From an uncultured Clostridia bacterium (GTDB lineage: Bacteria; Bacillota; Clostridia; Christensenellales; CAG-917), in the NCBI GenBank assembly GCA_947629635.1, contig CANREO010000034.1, forward strand, positions 1 to 8,664: a DNA stretch of 8,664 nucleotides. Reading direction: 5' to 3'. The notes below the pieces were generated by a model. That model saw only the letters and a list, made by a program, of their open reading frames with translations. It was not told the origin of the DNA and made no database searches. Of the stretch, positions 6,363 to 8,664 are shown one piece after another. Both the position numbers and the translations under genes were made by a program. How positions within the stretch are numbered: the first letter of the stretch is position 1; each line of letters begins with the position of its first letter.

Positions 6363-6438
6363 TGGTGGAGATAAGGGGACTCGAACCCCTGACCTATGCG
6401 TTGCGAACGCATCGCTCTACCACCTGAGCCATATCCCC
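6363..6438 (-). tRNA. tRNA-Ala, anticodon CGC
   Basis: Read on the minus strand, a full 76-base cloverleaf is present. The acceptor stem is GGGGATA with TATCTCC, the D-arm GCTC/GAGC, the anticodon stem ATGCG/CGCAT with loop TTCGCAA, and the T-arm AGGGG TTCGAGT CCCCT. The anticodon at loop positions 34-36 is CGC, which reads GCG alanine codons. The acceptor carries the G3-U70 wobble pair that marks alanine tRNAs, with discriminator A73. The CCA tail is encoded in the DNA. It stands alone with its own promoter and terminator. GCG alanine codons are common in the genes of this window, so a dedicated isoacceptor makes sense. Confidence 0.97.
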
Positions 6439-6469
6439 ATTGTGATGATCCTTGCGCTTTAGCCTTATC

Positions 6470-6498
6470 ATATTACAACATTTTTGCGCAGCATTCAA
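6470..6498 (-). promoter_or_regulatory. Promoter of tRNA-Ala
   Basis: On the minus strand TTGAAT (complement of 6493-6498) and TAATAT (complement of 6470-6475) are separated by 17 bp. Transcription would start near 6463, giving a 5' leader of about 24 bases before the mature tRNA. AT-rich sequence lies just upstream (6499-6535) and could act as an UP element. Confidence 0.65.
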
Positions 6499-6509
6499 GC
6501 GATTTTGCA

Positions 6510-6528
6510 TAATTTATTGCTAATTTAT
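6510..6528. repeat. Short tandem AT-rich direct repeat between two divergent promoters
   Basis: TAATTTAT occurs at 6510-6517 and again at 6521-6528, with starts 11 bp apart, about one helical turn. It lies between the tRNA-Ala promoter (minus) and the kinase promoter (plus) in a very AT-rich tract. It could be an UP element or a protein site, or simple low complexity. Confidence 0.4.
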
Positions 6529-6588
6529 AAAATTTGCGTTTAAAATCGTAAAATATCAATGTAAGGGTTTTTTATCGCTATTAGGATA

Positions 6589-6617
6589 TTTACAGCGACC
6601 GTTGATTGTGATATACT
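6589..6617 (+). promoter_or_regulatory. Extended -10 SigA promoter for the FGGY kinase
   Basis: TTTACA (6589-6594) and TATACT (6612-6617) are 17 bp apart, with TGA (6609-6611) giving an extended -10. The ten bases TTGTGATATA here also occur at the decarboxylase promoter. Transcription would start near 6624, giving a leader of about 29 bases with AAGGTGA (6640-6646) as ribosome site, 6 bases before ATG 6653. TCGCT (6575-6579) and AGCGA (6594-6598) form a loose inverted repeat touching the -35, a possible but weak operator. Confidence 0.82.
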
Positions 6618-6652
6618 AAACAAAAGCGCGAGAGCGAATAAGGTGAAAAATT

Positions 6653-8254
6653 ATGGAAAAATATGTTATTGCCTACGATGTCGGCACGACCGGCGTAAAG
6701 ACTTGTCTTATCGGAATAGATCAAGACATCAGAATAATCGCGTCAGCAACCGAAAGCTACAATCTGTATGTGCTTGACGACGGAGGGGCTGAGCAAGACC
6801 CGAACGAATGGTGGGCTGCCATGGCGCAAACTACTCGCCAAGTGTTTGAAAAGTGCGACATTAAACCTGAAGCGGTGGAGGGCATATCATTCTGCTCGCA
6901 GGCACAGGGGCTTGTGCTTGTGGATAGAGACGGAGTGCCTGTGCACAGAGCGTTCAGTTATATGGATCAGCGCGCTACGCAGGAGATAAAGGAAGGCGTT
7001 GCGCATGGTCTGCAGATTGCCGGCGGCAACATCTTTAAGCTTATTCCGACGCTTATCATCACGGGCGCGGCGCCGGTAAGCGTAAAGGATCCGGTGTGGA
7101 AATACAACTGGATGAAAAAGCATGAGCCCGAAAACTTTGCGCGCGTTTACAAATGGCTTGACGTAAAAGAGTATTTGATCGCGCGAATGACGGGCAACTT
7201 TGTGATGACATACGATTCGGCGTTTGGCACGTTGCTTTACGATTACAAGCATAAGCGGTTTTCGAAAAAGGTCTGCAAGCTTTACGGAGTCGACATAAAT
7301 CACATGCCGGATCTCATCGCGTCTACGGATTGTGCCGGAGAAGTGACAGAGCGCGCGGCGAAGGAGCTGGGACTTGTCAAGGGCATAAAGGTGTACGGCG
7401 GCGGCATGGACGCTAATTTGATCGGCGTAGGAGCCGGCTCTACGGCGCTTGGCGATACGCATATATACAGCGGCACGTCGGGCTGGGTTGGCACTATCAC
7501 GGATAAATCGGTCGTCGATGTAAAAGCGATGATCGCAGCTACTGTAGCGGCCGAACCGGGGAGATTCAACTATTTTGCGGAACTTGAGACTTCCGGCAAG
7601 TGTTTTGAATGGGTCAAGGACCACATAGCGCTGGACGAGGTGGGCATCTACATACAAAAGACACACATAGCCGAATGCACGGATTATGAAAAAAAGTATA
7701 TCAACCTCTTCCAATACATGACAGATATAGTGGACGACGTACCTGCCGGAAGCGGAGGCGTGATATTTACGCCATGGTTGCACGGAAATCGTTGTCCTTT
7801 CGAGGATCCATATGCCAGAGGAATGTTTTTCAACATCAGCCTCGAGACGGGCAAATCCGAGTTGATCCGTGCCGTTTTGGAGGGCATTTGCTATCACAAG
7901 AGATGGATGTTGGAGGCTTCGGCGCGTAAAGTTAAGCCATCCGACGTAATAAGATTTGTCGGCGGCGGCGCGCTTGACGATTTCACTTGTCAAACCCTTG
8001 CGGATATTACGGGGCACGTGATAGAAACGGTAAAAAGTCCGCAAAACATAGGGGCGGTAGGAGCTGCGGCCTGTGTGGGAGTAGGCATGGGTTTGATACC
8101 CTCGTTTGAACGTATTAAGGACTTTATCCCTGCGTATAAGACATATCAACCAAACTTTGAGTTGAAACAAAAAGTTTATGACAAGGGATTCGAAGTGTTT
8201 AAGACGCTTTATAAACAGAATAAAAAAGCCTTTGCAAAACTCAACCAAAATTGA
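6653..8254 (+). CDS. FGGY-family sugar kinase, xylulokinase-like
   Basis: This 533-residue cytosolic kinase transfers the ATP phosphate to a sugar or polyol, usually a ketose such as xylulose. The N-terminal phosphate motif DVGTTGVKT is at residues 9-17. The family motif EQDPNEWW is at 47-54 and MDQR at 104-107. A KYNWMKKHEPENF segment (150-162) and EYLIARMTG (173-181) correspond to the first FGGY signature region. The catalytic aspartate is probably D253 in GGGMDAN. C-terminal ATP-site motifs are YSGTSGWVG (272-280), GGGALDDFTCQTLAD (437-451) and GAVGAAACVG (467-476). The protein is somewhat longer than usual xylulokinases (about 490-510), and the exact sugar cannot be read from the motifs. 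It is transcribed alone from its own promoter and closed by a bidirectional terminator, without isomerase, epimerase or transporter genes beside it. The GH95 enzyme upstream hints at deoxysugar use, but a fuculose or rhamnulose role is not shown. Confidence 0.88.
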   Translation: MEKYVIAYDVGTTGVKTCLIGIDQDIRIIASATESYNLYVLDDGGAEQDPNEWWAAMAQTTRQVFEKCDIKPEAVEGISFCSQAQGLVLVDRDGVPVHRAFSYMDQRATQEIKEGVAHGLQIAGGNIFKLIPTLIITGAAPVSVKDPVWKYNWMKKHEPENFARVYKWLDVKEYLIARMTGNFVMTYDSAFGTLLYDYKHKRFSKKVCKLYGVDINHMPDLIASTDCAGEVTERAAKELGLVKGIKVYGGGMDANLIGVGAGSTALGDTHIYSGTSGWVGTITDKSVVDVKAMIAATVAAEPGRFNYFAELETSGKCFEWVKDHIALDEVGIYIQKTHIAECTDYEKKYINLFQYMTDIVDDVPAGSGGVIFTPWLHGNRCPFEDPYARGMFFNISLETGKSELIRAVLEGICYHKRWMLEASARKVKPSDVIRFVGGGALDDFTCQTLADITGHVIETVKSPQNIGAVGAAACVGVGMGLIPSFERIKDFIPAYKTYQPNFELKQKVYDKGFEVFKTLYKQNKKAFAKLNQN

Positions 8255-8271
8255 TATAGAAACAAAATCGA

Positions 8272-8321
8272 GCAAAATTAAAATCCGACGCGGTTGCGCC
8301 GGATTTTTAAATTTATTTTGC
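8272..8321. terminator. Bidirectional terminator between the FGGY kinase and glycyl-tRNA synthetase
   Basis: The core hairpin is AAAATCCG (8280-8287) with CGGATTTT (8300-8307), continued after an A/C mismatch by CGC/GCG around a GGTT loop. Five T follow on the plus strand. An outer repeat GCAAAAT/ATTTTGC (8272-8278, 8315-8321) gives U-rich flanks on both strands. It lies between two convergent genes, 17 bases after the kinase stop and 3 bases beyond the synthetase stop. Confidence 0.88.
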
Positions 8322-8324
8322 TTG

Positions 8325-8664
8325 TCAATATTCGAATTGCTCAGTGAAATATGTAGTCAATGATTGTATGGGCACGCGCACTTGCGCCATTGTGTCGCGC
8401 TCGCGCACGGTCACGCAGTCGTCTTCCAAACTTTCGAAGTCTACGGTCACGCAATACGGAGTACCTATCTCGTCTTGACGGCGATATCGTTTGCCTATCG
8501 AAGCCGAGACGTCATAGTCACAGGCAAAATGTTCGGAGAGTGTCGAATAGATCTCCTCCGCCTTTTCGTTGAGCTGTTTTTGCAGCGGCAAAACTGCGAT
8601 CTTTACGGGTGCAAGAGCGTGATGCAAATGCAGTACGACGCGCATATCGTTTTCTCCCACTTGC
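8325..8664 (-). CDS. glyQS: Glycyl-tRNA synthetase, C-terminal part (single-chain dimeric type)
   Basis: The gene runs off the right edge of the window. About 113 C-terminal codons are visible on the minus strand, ending in TGA at 8327-8325. This is the anticodon-binding domain of the class II glycyl-tRNA synthetase, which charges tRNA-Gly in the cytosol. Recognised stretches are LAPVKIAVLPL, SIGKRYRRQDEIGTPYC and TVRERDTMAQVRVPI, all strongly conserved in the alpha2 enzyme and its archaeal and eukaryotic relatives. The alpha2-beta2 bacterial form does not carry them. The GTG at 8660-8658 is an internal valine and not a start, since the frame stays open to the window edge. The catalytic domain with class II motifs 1-3 lies outside the window. 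Confidence 0.95.
   Translation of the reverse strand, partial: QVGENDMRVVLHLHHALAPVKIAVLPLQKQLNEKAEEIYSTLSEHFACDYDVSASIGKRYRRQDEIGTPYCVTVDFESLEDDCVTVRERDTMAQVRVPIQSLTTYFTEQFEY

Noticed and set aside
6887..8275. 462-codon open frame on the minus strand, antisense to the FGGY kinase
   Set aside because: Its translation shows no recognisable domain and is rich in Arg, His and Tyr, as expected from reading reverse codons. The plus-strand frame has full FGGY motifs, a promoter and a ribosome site.

Overview
The window looks like chromosomal DNA of a Clostridia-type Firmicute, probably one that lives on host or plant glycans. The main reason is a complete SCIFF ranthipeptide pair: a 48-residue six-cysteine precursor (scfA) and its radical SAM/SPASM maturase (scfB). 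This pair is close to a signature of the class Clostridia. Strong Shine-Dalgarno sequences, SigA-type promoters (several with an extended -10), U-tailed hairpin terminators and a single-chain glycyl-tRNA synthetase fit that placement. GC content is moderate and GCG/CGC triplets are frequent.

Layout. Positions 1-256 are the 3' end of a gene, probably a zinc-type medium-chain dehydrogenase, closed by a strong terminator (255-278). An extended -10 promoter (290-317) then sits directly against the ATG (324) of an Orn/Lys/Arg decarboxylase-fold PLP enzyme, which suggests a leaderless or nearly leaderless mRNA. The last codons of that gene contain a perfect consensus promoter (TTGACA, 17 bp, TATAAT) for scfA (1801-1947). 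A terminator-like hairpin (1967-1990) lies between scfA and scfB (2005-3381) and probably keeps peptide expression well above enzyme expression. After 60 bp comes a large GH95 alpha-L-fucosidase-like enzyme (3442-6075) with a very basic cytoplasmic tail and one N-terminal membrane anchor.

The 577 bp between GH95 and the next protein gene hold a structured segment with no identified family (about 6127-6297), a minus-strand tRNA-Ala(CGC) with its own promoter and terminator, and a strong promoter for an FGGY sugar kinase (6653-8254). A bidirectional terminator separates the kinase from the 3' end of a minus-strand glycyl-tRNA synthetase (8325 to the window end).

How the genes work together. 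scfA and scfB are one functional unit: the maturase binds the leader and installs a Cys-derived thioether in the core. The fucosidase and the sugar kinase may both serve carbohydrate use, but they are in separate transcription units and a shared pathway is only an inference. The most interesting point is in the SCIFF peptide. The residue where the characterised SCIFF thioether acceptor Thr37 lies is Gly37 here, although donor Cys32 and the surrounding core are intact. A gamma-carbon thioether cannot form on glycine, so this peptide must be crosslinked elsewhere, differently, or not at all.
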